DNA from: BJGN01 sp041159865 | Lineage (GTDB): Bacteria > Bacteroidota > Bacteroidia > Chitinophagales > Saprospiraceae | DNA length: 64,000 nucleotides | Direction of reading: 5' to 3' | Assembly: GCA_041159865.1 (NCBI GenBank) | Contig: JBEAXK010000043.1 | Span: forward strand, 15,637 to 79,636 | Shown: piece by piece, positions 37,432 to 47,147 of the stretch | How the letters are laid out: each line of letters begins with the position of its first letter | Numbering within the stretch: position 1 is the first letter of the stretch | Made by a program: the position numbers and the translations under genes | Notes under the pieces: generated by a model | Told to the model about the DNA's origin: nothing | Databases searched by the model: none | Seen by the model: the letters and a program-made list of their open reading frames with translations, nothing else

Positions 37432-38001
37432 TTATAGGATATAAGGCATAAAAAAATGAGTCATTAACAGACCACCGATAAAAAAACCAATGACTGTTAT
37501 TAAAGAAGGTAACTGGAAATGAGAAAGGCCAGTAATGGCATGTCCACTGGTGCAGCCATCGGCATATCTCGATCCAAAACCTACTAAAAAGCCACCTCCT
37601 ATCGCAATAAGCCATGCCTTCAAACTATCCCAGCGAAAATATTCATCGGGAAAAAACCCATGACCAAAAGAATCTGCGTCAGGATAAATGATGCCAAATT
37701 TTTCTAAGGAAACCATCGTGTCATAATCGAGGCTAACACCATAAGGATTTGGAAAAATCACACCAGCAAGGAAACCTCCTAAGATGGCTCCACCGATAAA
37801 AAACAATCTCCAACTATCTTCCTTATAATCAAATTTGAAAAAATCATTTCTTTTTCCCGCTCCTACTAAACCACAGATATTTTTAAATGTTGTAGAAACA
37901 CCAAAAGTGCGACCAGTAATAGTAAGTAGAAAAAGGATTAGGGCTATGGCTGCACCTGATACAGCCCAATGCCATGAAGGATACAATATTTCGTCGAGCA
38001 T
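37432..38001 (-). CDS. YeeE/YedE-type sulfur transporter, N-terminal half
   Basis: 189 residues with about five helices. The signature loop GSRYADGCTSGHAITGLSHF carries the conserved Cys. It is larger than some split partners because of an inserted loop (~85-115, from NPYGVSLDY on). It is 27 bases downstream of the thioredoxin gene and begins a run with the second half and a porin. Predicted to import thiosulfate or a related sulfur compound, by family. Confidence 0.82.
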   Translation of the reverse strand: MLDEILYPSWHWAVSGAAIALILFLLTITGRTFGVSTTFKNICGLVGAGKRNDFFKFDYKEDSWRLFFIGGAILGGFLAGVIFPNPYGVSLDYDTMVSLEKFGIIYPDADSFGHGFFPDEYFRWDSLKAWLIAIGGGFLVGFGSRYADGCTSGHAITGLSHFQLPSLITVIGFFIGGLLMTHFFMPYIL

Positions 38002-38028
38002 TTTTTTTGCCCCAAAATTACACTTACT

Positions 38029-38346
38029 TTAATTATTTCTATGCATTTTAAGCTGCGAAATCAAAGAAAATGCGGATTGCATACCCGAAACCCTCCATTT
38101 TAATTCCCCATTTTTATAAATAACCAGCGTTGGAACGCCGGTTATATTCAACTGGCTGGCAATTGCAGGGTTTTTATCTATGTCAATTTTTATAATCCTA
38201 GCCTCTTCACCGACGTTGGCAGCCACTTCTTTTAAGATGGGAGCCATCGCCTTACAAGGACCACACCATTCAGCTGAAAAATCGATCAGAACAGGAATTT
38301 CTGAGTTTATGAGGTCGTTAAATGATTTCTTCGTTGCCATATTCAT
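38029..38346 (-). CDS. Thioredoxin
   Basis: 105 residues with active site WCGPC in FSAEWCGPCKAMAPIL and the cis-Pro strand ITGVPTLVIYKNGE. No signal peptide, so it is cytoplasmic. Located directly before the split YeeE/YedE transporter, it may reduce the imported sulfur species, although a general thioredoxin role is equally possible. Full-length family member. Confidence 0.93.
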   Translation of the reverse strand: MNMATKKSFNDLINSEIPVLIDFSAEWCGPCKAMAPILKEVAANVGEEARIIKIDIDKNPAIASQLNITGVPTLVIYKNGELKWRVSGMQSAFSLISQLKMHRNN

Positions 38347-38421
38347 TTTAGTTTATGAGACAAAATTAAATAATAACAAAGGAGTATGGCTGTGATATGG
38401 ATCACCAGACTACATTTAACC

Positions 38422-41400
38422 TTATTTTATTTTGACTATTTGCTGAATTCCCTCAAAGCCACCTGCCTTTATTTTGCAAAAAAGAATATTTCCTACAGGA
38501 ATTTCGGAAAGATTTAGCGTCCATTTATTTAAACCTTTTAGTCCTTCCCCACTCAACTTTTTTAATATTCTACCTGAAACATCACTAACTATTATTTCCG
38601 TATAAGAGGATTGAGGTAAATAAAAGGAAAGCATTGTTTCCTTGTTAAAAGGATTAGGAACGGCTGGATAAAAACGGAACTCTTCCTTTTTAAATTCCTT
38701 TTTAATTAAATGAATCGGGAAAATTTGCACTCCCTGATAGGCCTCAGGTAATAAAATATGGTCGGAAAGAAATGGATTACTAAAAGGGATATTATTGGAA
38801 GAATAGAGCAAAGAAAAAAGTAATCCATCTTTATCTAACTTCTCAGAACTAACGTTTAAATAGCCTCTTTCAGCAACGATATTTACATTTTCTTCTTTTA
38901 AAATGCCAGGCAAGAAAGTAATTTGTCTTGAAAAATCTTTATCCCAATGAATCGTAGATTGGAATCCTTCAGGCTTATTTTTTTCGTCAAAAAAGAAAGA
39001 AACCAGATAATCTCCCCTTTCCGAAGATTCAGAAATGGTATAATATAAAGGCCATGAGGAAGATCCATTTCTTAATTGGACGCCTGGAGTTTGATCCGTG
39101 GGCGCTTCACCTGAAAGATCTCCAATTTTAATCGCCATGAATGAACCTGACGTATCTTTTGAAATTAATGGAAATGAAATTTCTTCTGGAAAAGGAGATT
39201 TCCATGGATTTGTGGAATCTGGAAATATAAAACCAGTTGGAATAAATCGCCAACTTGCATTCTTATCAAATTTAGAAGTAAGATTAATAACCAATTTTCT
39301 CAGTTCCAGTAAATCTCTAATACTGATAGTACCAGAATTATCGACATCGGCAGCCAGGTAATGATAAGGGGTTTTAAATGGCTGTCCTTGCAAAATGAAT
39401 CTTTGTAATAATACAAGATCGAGCGTTGAAACTCCATTCTTAAAATCATTTGGGCTAATAGGTTTTAATACATAAGGACCACTTGCTGGAACAGATTGAA
39501 TAGAGAATAATCCTGTTTTATTCGTTTGTCCATTCAGAGCAGAAAAAGGAGAAACATATACATTAACATCACTTAATGGTTTTCCAGCTATTGTGTTAAT
39601 TGACCCAGTAATCGTGTATTTTGGGCTACAATAATGTAAAGAATCTGTTACAGATAGGGAAACATCACAAGAAAAAAATTGACCGTTTTTATCGGTAAGA
39701 AAAACTTTTAATGGAATAGCTTGCTTAGTAAATGAAGCACATTCGATCTGAATAGTAGAATCTGCCTGTTTGGGTAAATAAGTTCCAGATATTTCAGATC
39801 CTTTTTTAATTGAAAAGAAGGAACCTGGATAACAAGATGGAAGATTAGCAATTAAAGATTTATCCTTTAGCACATCTAAAAGAGTCACCTTAACATATCC
39901 ACCTTCCTGCAGAGAAATCTGCTCCATATTTTTAGTTAACTTTTCTACACAATCAAAAGATTGCAGATTAGAAGGTATAACGGAAACAGGTAATATGGCA
40001 GCTGATTTTTGTTGACAATTATCAGAAACAACTACGCGTAAATCATATTTTCCTATTTGGATAGCATTTAATTTAACGGTAAGAAAGCCATTTTCATAAA
40101 TACCCTCATTTATTTTACCCTGCCACGAAATTTGCTTTTGCGTATTTTTCTCAAAAAGGGATATAGAATCAAGCGTAATCGTTGAAAATGGACAATTATC
40201 CTGTATCTTGAAGGTCAGAGAAACGGGTAAATTACAAGAACCATTGCTTTTAATGACTATGGATGAGTCTGGAATAATGACCGTCGGACTAATGGTATCC
40301 AAAAGGGTAAGAATCTGGCTATATTTCCAGGCAAAGACCTGATCATTATGGCAAACTGGTACATTTTCCGAAGGATAATCCTTTAAAGATACTGGAATCA
40401 ATCCACCCATAGATGAACCTGCAAGCACCTTTGTTGAATCAAAAACAACAGGATCATTTGCAGAAATCAACCTATTATTTTCTGCATTTAATTTAAATAT
40501 TGCATGATAATAAGGAATAGCTTTTCCGTTGGTATTCCGTTTACGAGGAATGATACGGGCATATTTTGCAGGATTGGCAGAAATATCGGAACAATCAGCG
40601 GACAGAGGAACATCACACCAGTTTATAACGGTATAAGTTCTTTGAATGGTCATGCAATTTGCTTTATTATTCTGTCTGTTTAATAAAGAATCTATGAAGG
40701 ATACTGCCAATAAATCACAGGCACTGGAAGAAACAGATAAGGTTTGTTCAGCTTCAGAACCACAAAATGCGGTGGTATCAGCAGGAATGTTCAATATAAA
40801 CTGGTGAGAAGGACGAACCCATATTATTTGAGAATCACGAATTGTAACAGGCGTATTTTTCACTAATTTCTCCACTTTCCAGTGTCTTGTGATATGACCA
40901 GAGCCGCATTTGACATAATCAACTGTATGATAAGAAACCTTGCCTGTACAATCCAGACCATAAATGGCAGGAGCACCGAAAATATCGTTTGATTTAAACT
41001 CATTCTTCAGGGCAATAAGGGATGCTGTATCAGTACAGCTCACCCAATTTTTTGCTTTTCGATTATTTTCGGCATTTAAATCAGGGCTTAAAAGAACAGG
41101 ATTCATGATATCTTCCAGAAAAACCTGGAATTCACCATAACTATTGTTTGAAAGCGCACCAAAACCTATGTCACTTGCCCAAAGTTCGGCAAAATTTTCC
41201 TGGCCAAAATCGCAACAAAAATATTCAATATAAGGCATGAACCTAGGAGTGTAGTATAGACCCGCATTTTTACCTACTGAAATTCTTTCAAAATCTTCGA
41301 CAGAAACCTTGCCATCTTTATTGCCAAATAAGTCATAATCGACATTTCCGAGAAAATTTTCCTTAATACAAGTAGCTGAAACCACTCTTCTGACATATAG

Positions 41401-43155
41401 CGTATCGAGCGAACAATTATCTGAAGAACCATTATTCACCATGTCAGTTCTTACTCTTGCTGAAACCTTGTTCGTTCTACCATCTGAATACCAGTTAGAA
41501 TTACTGTTGTATAATAATGGAATAGTTACAGAAGGCTTGAAACGTACTCTGGGAAAAACCTGGTCTTGAAGAACAAAATAGAGCGTGTCATAGCTTATCG
41601 CTTCACACTCGCCCGCGGTTGCGGCCACAATAATTCTGTGGGTCCCAGCTGGAACCCCATTGATTGAAGAACCGAGGGAGGAATGAATAAGGGGATAATT
41701 TAATTTGTTCCATGTAGGCGAACTTTTATATTTCCCAGAAACAGCGATTAATTTCGACTCTACGACATATGAGAGCAATAAATTAGCCCTGGGTGTACAA
41801 TCATCTTTTACGGTCCAGTTAAACCATTTCCCAAGATCTCGTTCATCAGTTCCATGCGTAAATGGCAGTAGTATATTGCTTTTACAGGCATTTCCAGGTA
41901 GAGGTATGAAAACAGGATTTTCAGCTTTTCTTCCTAAAACGGAATTTTGGGCACCTGAAAGCGCAGGAAAAGATGGGCCTGAAGTACGCGAGAAATAAAT
42001 CCAAAGGGTATCATTTATTATTTTGTTTTGGCAAAGATCCTCAATGGTCAGAATAATTCGAACTCTTTTTCCGTCATTACAAGCGGAATAAACCCGTGAT
42101 TTGTAGGAAACTTTCCATAAATTTTGCTTGTCAAAAAGGCTGATTGTATCTCTAAACCCATTAGGCCACTGATAAAATGCACTATAAACGGCTTTAACCA
42201 CACGATCCAGTTCCATACTATCAGAAATGGAACAAACATCAAACCTAAGTTCATCAGGCGCCTCACATTTATAGAATGAATTATTAATATCTATTTTACC
42301 CGCTGGAAAATCAGGATGAATCTTTATTCGTGAGTTATCCCCTAAAGGACCAAAGGAGTATAAACTGGCAGGCGCATAATCGAAAGAAACAGAGGGAGGT
42401 AAATCACAAGAGGAGGAATTTCCCAGTTTTCTAAAGAAAATTTCCTGGATAAAATCTGTCTTATTTGTTGAATTATCTGTGAAGGTAAAAGTTCTTCTAA
42501 TTTTGGCTATCAAATGAGGATAAGACCTTCCATTTTTAAATTTTATAATTGAATCGCATGGAAAAGAAATGAGTTCATCTTTCACATTCCGAGAGATAAA
42601 ATTGGGACTGCAACCATCTTTTACTAAGGGCGAGCCCAGGAAGCGGGGAGAATCTGTCGTTGTCCAATTCAGGGTATTATTTAAAACGGAAGGAATATCA
42701 TTTTCAGAAAGAATGAGGGTATCTCTGCTTTCCCAGTCTCTTTTTGCCACATCATCTTTAAAGACAGGACCTATGGTATCTCTGGCTGAAACCTGACCCA
42801 AACAAACCAGACCACCTTTGGAATTATAAATGGTAAAGGGGAAAATTCCCAAACGATCAATCACACCCCCTCTTACTGCGGACATATTTATCCCATCATA
42901 AACAATAATATAACCCTGAAAGAGAGCAAAGCATTCCCCAAGAATCTCAGCAGGCGTAATTTCATAGACACAGTTATTGGCGACAAAAACCTTAACATCT
43001 TTACAAGATACAATACAAGAATCTACTTTTTGCACCAGCACAGGCGGATAGGTTTTAAGGGGTAAAAACCCTGTAGATTTGCCATAACTATGAAGAGGAA
43101 ATAACAAACCTAAACCAAACAGCCAAACAAAAAATAAATTATTATATATTTTCAT
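38422..43155 (-). CDS. Giant secreted protein with dockerin-like domain and T9SS type A sorting domain
   Basis: 1577 residues with a signal peptide (cleavage near HSYG). The body (to ~1175) is Cys-rich and carries repeated short beta modules with DxCt-type motifs typical of Bacteroidota surface proteins; I do not recognise an enzyme. Near 1180-1235 is a carboxypeptidase-like beta domain (ITGSINTIAGKPLSDVNVYV). It is followed by a dockerin-like pair of EF-hand helices: STLDLVLLQRFILQG and DVDNSGTISIRDLLELRKL. An isolated EF-hand-like loop GNKDGKVSVEDFERI lies earlier. The final ~75 residues (YPAVPNPFNKETML to QIVKIK) are a type A sorting signal. Expected at the cell surface. Confidence 0.85.
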   Translation of the reverse strand: MKIYNNLFFVWLFGLGLLFPLHSYGKSTGFLPLKTYPPVLVQKVDSCIVSCKDVKVFVANNCVYEITPAEILGECFALFQGYIIVYDGINMSAVRGGVIDRLGIFPFTIYNSKGGLVCLGQVSARDTIGPVFKDDVAKRDWESRDTLILSENDIPSVLNNTLNWTTTDSPRFLGSPLVKDGCSPNFISRNVKDELISFPCDSIIKFKNGRSYPHLIAKIRRTFTFTDNSTNKTDFIQEIFFRKLGNSSSCDLPPSVSFDYAPASLYSFGPLGDNSRIKIHPDFPAGKIDINNSFYKCEAPDELRFDVCSISDSMELDRVVKAVYSAFYQWPNGFRDTISLFDKQNLWKVSYKSRVYSACNDGKRVRIILTIEDLCQNKIINDTLWIYFSRTSGPSFPALSGAQNSVLGRKAENPVFIPLPGNACKSNILLPFTHGTDERDLGKWFNWTVKDDCTPRANLLLSYVVESKLIAVSGKYKSSPTWNKLNYPLIHSSLGSSINGVPAGTHRIIVAATAGECEAISYDTLYFVLQDQVFPRVRFKPSVTIPLLYNSNSNWYSDGRTNKVSARVRTDMVNNGSSDNCSLDTLYVRRVVSATCIKENFLGNVDYDLFGNKDGKVSVEDFERISVGKNAGLYYTPRFMPYIEYFCCDFGQENFAELWASDIGFGALSNNSYGEFQVFLEDIMNPVLLSPDLNAENNRKAKNWVSCTDTASLIALKNEFKSNDIFGAPAIYGLDCTGKVSYHTVDYVKCGSGHITRHWKVEKLVKNTPVTIRDSQIIWVRPSHQFILNIPADTTAFCGSEAEQTLSVSSSACDLLAVSFIDSLLNRQNNKANCMTIQRTYTVINWCDVPLSADCSDISANPAKYARIIPRKRNTNGKAIPYYHAIFKLNAENNRLISANDPVVFDSTKVLAGSSMGGLIPVSLKDYPSENVPVCHNDQVFAWKYSQILTLLDTISPTVIIPDSSIVIKSNGSCNLPVSLTFKIQDNCPFSTITLDSISLFEKNTQKQISWQGKINEGIYENGFLTVKLNAIQIGKYDLRVVVSDNCQQKSAAILPVSVIPSNLQSFDCVEKLTKNMEQISLQEGGYVKVTLLDVLKDKSLIANLPSCYPGSFFSIKKGSEISGTYLPKQADSTIQIECASFTKQAIPLKVFLTDKNGQFFSCDVSLSVTDSLHYCSPKYTITGSINTIAGKPLSDVNVYVSPFSALNGQTNKTGLFSIQSVPASGPYVLKPISPNDFKNGVSTLDLVLLQRFILQGQPFKTPYHYLAADVDNSGTISIRDLLELRKLVINLTSKFDKNASWRFIPTGFIFPDSTNPWKSPFPEEISFPLISKDTSGSFMAIKIGDLSGEAPTDQTPGVQLRNGSSSWPLYYTISESSERGDYLVSFFFDEKNKPEGFQSTIHWDKDFSRQITFLPGILKEENVNIVAERGYLNVSSEKLDKDGLLFSLLYSSNNIPFSNPFLSDHILLPEAYQGVQIFPIHLIKKEFKKEEFRFYPAVPNPFNKETMLSFYLPQSSYTEIIVSDVSGRILKKLSGEGLKGLNKWTLNLSEIPVGNILFCKIKAGGFEGIQQIVKIK

Positions 43156-43292
43156 CGGAGGTTATTATACTTTAAAAACATTGGGTAAACAAATTTTGTT
43201 CCAAACGATTATAAGGACCAAAAATCCATTTGTTCTTACAAATATAATTATTTTTTTAAATATGTTAAACATACACTTCCAATTTAAACGAA

Positions 43293-43322
43293 AATAGGCC
43301 GACATAAAAATGCCGGCCTATT
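43293..43322 (-). terminator. Terminator after the rhodanese gene
   Basis: 13-base arms (43293-43305 and 43310-43322) with one mismatch and a 4-base loop. On the minus strand it leads into a T-rich stretch, 24 bases past the rhodanese stop. Confidence 0.75.
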
Positions 43323-43345
43323 CAAGTTGAAAAGGTTTAGAAAGG

Positions 43346-43615
43346 TTAAACTTCCAGAGAATCCCAGGCGCCTCCATTATAGACTTCATTTGCACCTTTA
43401 TTTTGCAACAAAGTTGCGGCCATACCACTTCTATTTCCTGAACGGCAAACGAGAATCAAGGGTTTTGACATAGCCATAAGTTCATCCAGTCTGCTGGGTA
43501 CTTCCCCCAGGGGAATATTTAAAGAATCAGGATAGTGACCTTCACTAAATTCCCAGGGTTCGCGAACATCGACAACAGTAACGCCTGGTGTTTTCAAGTA
43601 ATTAGATACTGACAT
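43346..43615 (-). CDS. Rhodanese-like sulfurtransferase domain protein
   Basis: 89 residues, a single rhodanese domain. VVDVREPWEFSEGHYPDSLNIP is the CH2A-like start; the active-site loop is VCRSGNRSG with the catalytic Cys. It could carry persulfide sulfur from thiosulfate. It follows the SulP permease gene by 10 bases in the same transcript, so an assimilation role is plausible. Confidence 0.9.
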   Translation of the reverse strand: MSVSNYLKTPGVTVVDVREPWEFSEGHYPDSLNIPLGEVPSRLDELMAMSKPLILVCRSGNRSGMAATLLQNKGANEVYNGGAWDSLEV

Positions 43616-43625
43616 TTGGGGATAT

Positions 43626-45362
43626 TTAAGGATTATTTGTTTGCAAAGTTAAGGAAGTGTCTGGATTTTTTAATTCAAATCCAGATAAGTTACTTAATGC
43701 AAAATGCTGTGCTTCGCCTACCGTTAGAAAAAAGTGATTTTCACCTATTGCGGGCACGACCTCGCCTCGAACCAATAAATCCCTGACGGGACCTTTAACG
43801 GAAGTAAAACAAAAACATAGATTATTTTTTTTGTGCTCATTTACCAATTCCAATAACTGTTGAAGTCCCGTACTATCCATGTAACTGACACTCTCCATAT
43901 TCAGGATAAGCCAGCGCAATCTTGGACCTTTATCTTGAATCCAATCATTTAATTTATCTCTGAAGAAAGAAATATTTGCAAAAAAAATGTCAGCATCGAA
44001 GCGAACAATCAAGATTTCGGGAATAATTTCAAGTCCTTGAAATCGGTGGATATTTCTAAAAACTTCCGTTTCAGGTACTCTGCCTAAAATAGCAAAATGA
44101 GGCCTAGTTGTTCTAAAAATCATGAGGGAGAGCGACAGTAATACGCCAATACCTATACCTATTTGAATACCAAAAAACAAGGTACTTAAAAAAGTGGCCA
44201 GAAGCATCATAAAATCTTGTCGGTTACTTTTCCATAAAAACTTAGGCTCCTTTAAATCAAAAATAGAATAAACTGCAAAAAGAATGATAGAGGCCAGAAT
44301 AGCCTTTGGCAAATAATAGAACAAAGGAGTCAGAAACAGAAGGGTTAGAACTATAAAAAGAGCTGAAATAACAGAAGCTATTCCTGATTTTGCTCCCGCC
44401 TGATGATTAACAGCGGTTCGGGAAAACCCACCTGTTATGGGAAAAGCACGAACAACGGCAGCCATCATATTTACAGCACCAAGTGCAATTAATTCCTGAT
44501 TTGCCCGAAGTTTATAATTATTATGAATTCTTTGCATTGACTTTGCAATAGAAAAGCTTTCTAAAAATCCTACCAAAGAAATAGCTAATCCTGCGGGTAA
44601 CAAATCTTTAAACAAATTCATGGACCATACTGGAAAATGTAGTTTTGGTAAACCACTCGGAATATCTCCAAGAATCTGCACACCCATCTCATTTAGATTT
44701 CCCCATTTGGTTATGAGTACTCCCCCTACTAATAGTATGAGTGCACCTGGGATACGAATTGTAAACTCCTTAAATAAAATCAATAAAGTTAATCCCAATA
44801 TTGCTATAAATAAAGTAGGTAAATTGGTTTCTCCGAATCTCTGCATCCATTCAGAGAAGACAGACACTATATTATTCTTCTGGGAAAAATTAATTCCTGT
44901 CAGGTAACTTAGCTGAGAACTCATGATAATGAGGGCAGCGGCGGATGTAAAACCACTTATAACGGGTTGAGATAAAAAATTTACTAAAAAGCCCATTCTA
45001 AACACACCCATTAGAAATTGAATTACACCTACTATTAAGGCCAGACTTAAGGCCGCCTCGACATACTTATCGGTTCCTAAAACAGCGTAAGCCTGTATGG
45101 CCGAAGCCGTTAAAATAGAATCCATTGCAACCGGACCGACTGCTAATTGTCTTGAAGTACCTAAAATAGCATACACTAAAAGAGGAATTGTTACGGCATA
45201 TAAACCATGAACAGGGGGTAATCCTGCCAACAAGGAATAAGCCATTCCTTGAGGAATAAGTATCACCCCAACGATCAAACCTGCATATAAATCGGATTTG
45301 AAATCTTTTTTTGAGTAAGAACCAGCCAATTCAAGAATCGGCAAAAAAGTTTTTAAGGACAT
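43626..45362 (-). CDS. SulP family anion permease with STAS domain
   Basis: About 578 residues from ATG 45362 (MSLKTFLPILE); the longer ORF adds 22 residues without support. The membrane part opens with DLYAGLIVGVILIPQGMAYSLLAGLPPVHGLY, a SulP signature, with 10-14 helices. Residues ~440-560 are a cytoplasmic STAS domain (ILIVRFDADIFFANISFF, SYMDSTGLQQLLEL). SulP proteins carry sulfate, bicarbonate or other anions. Pairing with a rhodanese gene favours sulfate, but this is inference. Confidence 0.9.
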   Translation of the reverse strand: MSLKTFLPILELAGSYSKKDFKSDLYAGLIVGVILIPQGMAYSLLAGLPPVHGLYAVTIPLLVYAILGTSRQLAVGPVAMDSILTASAIQAYAVLGTDKYVEAALSLALIVGVIQFLMGVFRMGFLVNFLSQPVISGFTSAAALIIMSSQLSYLTGINFSQKNNIVSVFSEWMQRFGETNLPTLFIAILGLTLLILFKEFTIRIPGALILLVGGVLITKWGNLNEMGVQILGDIPSGLPKLHFPVWSMNLFKDLLPAGLAISLVGFLESFSIAKSMQRIHNNYKLRANQELIALGAVNMMAAVVRAFPITGGFSRTAVNHQAGAKSGIASVISALFIVLTLLFLTPLFYYLPKAILASIILFAVYSIFDLKEPKFLWKSNRQDFMMLLATFLSTLFFGIQIGIGIGVLLSLSLMIFRTTRPHFAILGRVPETEVFRNIHRFQGLEIIPEILIVRFDADIFFANISFFRDKLNDWIQDKGPRLRWLILNMESVSYMDSTGLQQLLELVNEHKKNNLCFCFTSVKGPVRDLLVRGEVVPAIGENHFFLTVGEAQHFALSNLSGFELKNPDTSLTLQTNNP

Positions 45363-45447
45363 ATTAGGTACCTTATTAAAATAGGCAAGCGTAAAATAAT
45401 AAAAATAACTATGAAAGCTTTGTGACAACCATTACAAAACAAAAAAA

Positions 45448-45472
45448 GATGATCTCCATAATGGAGATCATC
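45448..45472 (-). terminator. Rho-independent terminator after the epimerase gene
   Basis: Perfect 11-bp stem with a 3-base loop. On the minus strand it is followed by seven Ts. It lies 125 bases downstream of the stop at 45597. Confidence 0.75.
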
Positions 45473-45596
45473 CAGACTACACTCACTAGTTTATCAACTT
45501 ATTAACTGTATGAAAAATTTTCCTGAAGAAGTTTATAGCAATTTACAAAAAAAATTATAAACTAACGATTAATAAAACGGATAAAAGGTTGTTTTG

Positions 45597-46625
45597 TTAA
45601 AATTTTAAGGGAGAAATTATTTTATTTTTTTTCCACATTAAAAATGAGCTGGAAGTGTCCTCTATTGATTGATTCAAAGGAATATATGCATTGAAACCAG
45701 GAATAGATAGGGATTTTTCAGTTCGATAATAGAAGGTATTTTTGGATAGCCGGAAAGATTCAGGGGTTATAAAAGCACGTTCACCTGAAAGCCTCGATAA
45801 AATCCATGCAAAAGGGAGGATAAATTGTTGAATAAATCCAGGCAGAGAAATCCACCTTGTTTTTTTGTGTAATAAAGCTGCTACGGAAGTAAAAAAATCC
45901 CTATACGATTGAATTCCCGCTACCAGGATAAATCTTTCTGAATGAATCTCGGATGTCATCAGAAGAAGCATTGCCCTGACAACATCTCTAACATCTACCC
46001 AAGTGGCTGCACCTTGAGGAATAAAGGGAAAACCAGCATCAATAAGTGAAAAAAAACGGGAAGTACCTTCACTCCAGCGACCACTGCCAAGAATCATACC
46101 AGGATTTACAACTACAGCATTTAAACCTTCTTCTACACCTCTCCAAACCTCCTGTTCACCTGCAAATTTAGTCATTCCATACCTTGAATTATAGGGACTT
46201 TCTTTCCAGATTGAATTTTCGTCCAGGGTTTCGCCTTCTTTTGACCTACCTAGGGCAGCGATAGAACTTACGTAACAAAATTTCTTAATATTATAATCTA
46301 GAGCAAGGTTCACCAGATCCGCAGTAACTGATACATTTATTTTACGCATTTCAGGAAAATCCTTTGCATCAAATGAAACTAAAGCGGCAAGATGAAAAAC
46401 CCAGTCTACATCTTTGATACAATCAGATAAAAAAAACCAATCCGTTAATTCACCCTCCACCCACTCTATTTGATCTGTTACATCTGGAACTAAATCTAAG
46501 GAACTGTTCGCACGTTTAACGGCACGAATTCGCTTATATCCCTGCTGCAATAAAAATCTTAACAAATAGGATCCTAGGAAACCAGTACCACCAGTAACCA
46601 GAATCTGAATATTTTTATTTTCCAA
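45597..46625 (-). CDS. NAD-dependent epimerase/dehydratase (extended SDR)
   Basis: 342 residues. The NAD-binding motif is VTGGTGFLGSYLL; the catalytic YxxxK is in SRYGMTKFAGE. NPGMILGSG is a block shared with dihydroflavonol reductase- and 3-beta-hydroxysteroid-dehydrogenase-like SDRs. The exact substrate is unclear. It lies 34 bases after the cytochrome c gene. Confidence 0.85.
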   Translation of the reverse strand: MENKNIQILVTGGTGFLGSYLLRFLLQQGYKRIRAVKRANSSLDLVPDVTDQIEWVEGELTDWFFLSDCIKDVDWVFHLAALVSFDAKDFPEMRKINVSVTADLVNLALDYNIKKFCYVSSIAALGRSKEGETLDENSIWKESPYNSRYGMTKFAGEQEVWRGVEEGLNAVVVNPGMILGSGRWSEGTSRFFSLIDAGFPFIPQGAATWVDVRDVVRAMLLLMTSEIHSERFILVAGIQSYRDFFTSVAALLHKKTRWISLPGFIQQFILPFAWILSRLSGERAFITPESFRLSKNTFYYRTEKSLSIPGFNAYIPLNQSIEDTSSSFLMWKKNKIISPLKF

Positions 46626-46659
46626 GGAAGGATATTAAGAACGGCAAATCCGTGATTAA

Positions 46660-46986
46660 TTATTCTGGTTTCAGGGTCATGGTATATTGAGCGACCGCTT
46701 TAATTTTCTCCTTATCGAGAAGCGCTTTAAAAGAAGCCATTGCTTTTCTTCCATTTGTAATAACTTCAATTCTTTCATTGACTTTCAATTTTGAAATAGC
46801 AAGATTTGCTGCTCCACTAGCGCCCATGTCTCCGTATATACCGTGACAAGTAACACAATACTGTTTGTAAATCTTTTTGCCATCAACCGCCGCAGGGTTA
46901 TTTACAGTGGATGTATTCGTAGAAATTTTGGCACCCATCACCAAAACAGAGGTAAACAATGAGGCGAAAATTAAAATATTTTTCAT
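46660..46986 (-). CDS. Small exported c-type cytochrome
   Basis: 108 residues with a signal peptide and one haem-binding CxxCH (KQYCVTCHGIYGD). The distal Met is probably in KAMASFKALLD, and AVAQYTMTL closes the fold. This is a class I single-haem cytochrome, periplasmic, an electron carrier. The SCO gene ~1 kb away suggests a respiratory context. Confidence 0.9.
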   Translation of the reverse strand: MKNILIFASLFTSVLVMGAKISTNTSTVNNPAAVDGKKIYKQYCVTCHGIYGDMGASGAANLAISKLKVNERIEVITNGRKAMASFKALLDKEKIKAVAQYTMTLKPE

Positions 46987-47147
46987 GTGTTTGGATTTTA
47001 GTATTCAAAAATAGGGGAAAAAATATAAAAAAAGGAACTTGCATACCTCATTTAATTATTATTAACAAAAGGTTTAGGGAAATAGGGCATATTTATGACC
47101 TAAATATCCCCTATCTTTATACTTTAACAGTCAAAATAAATAAAGTT

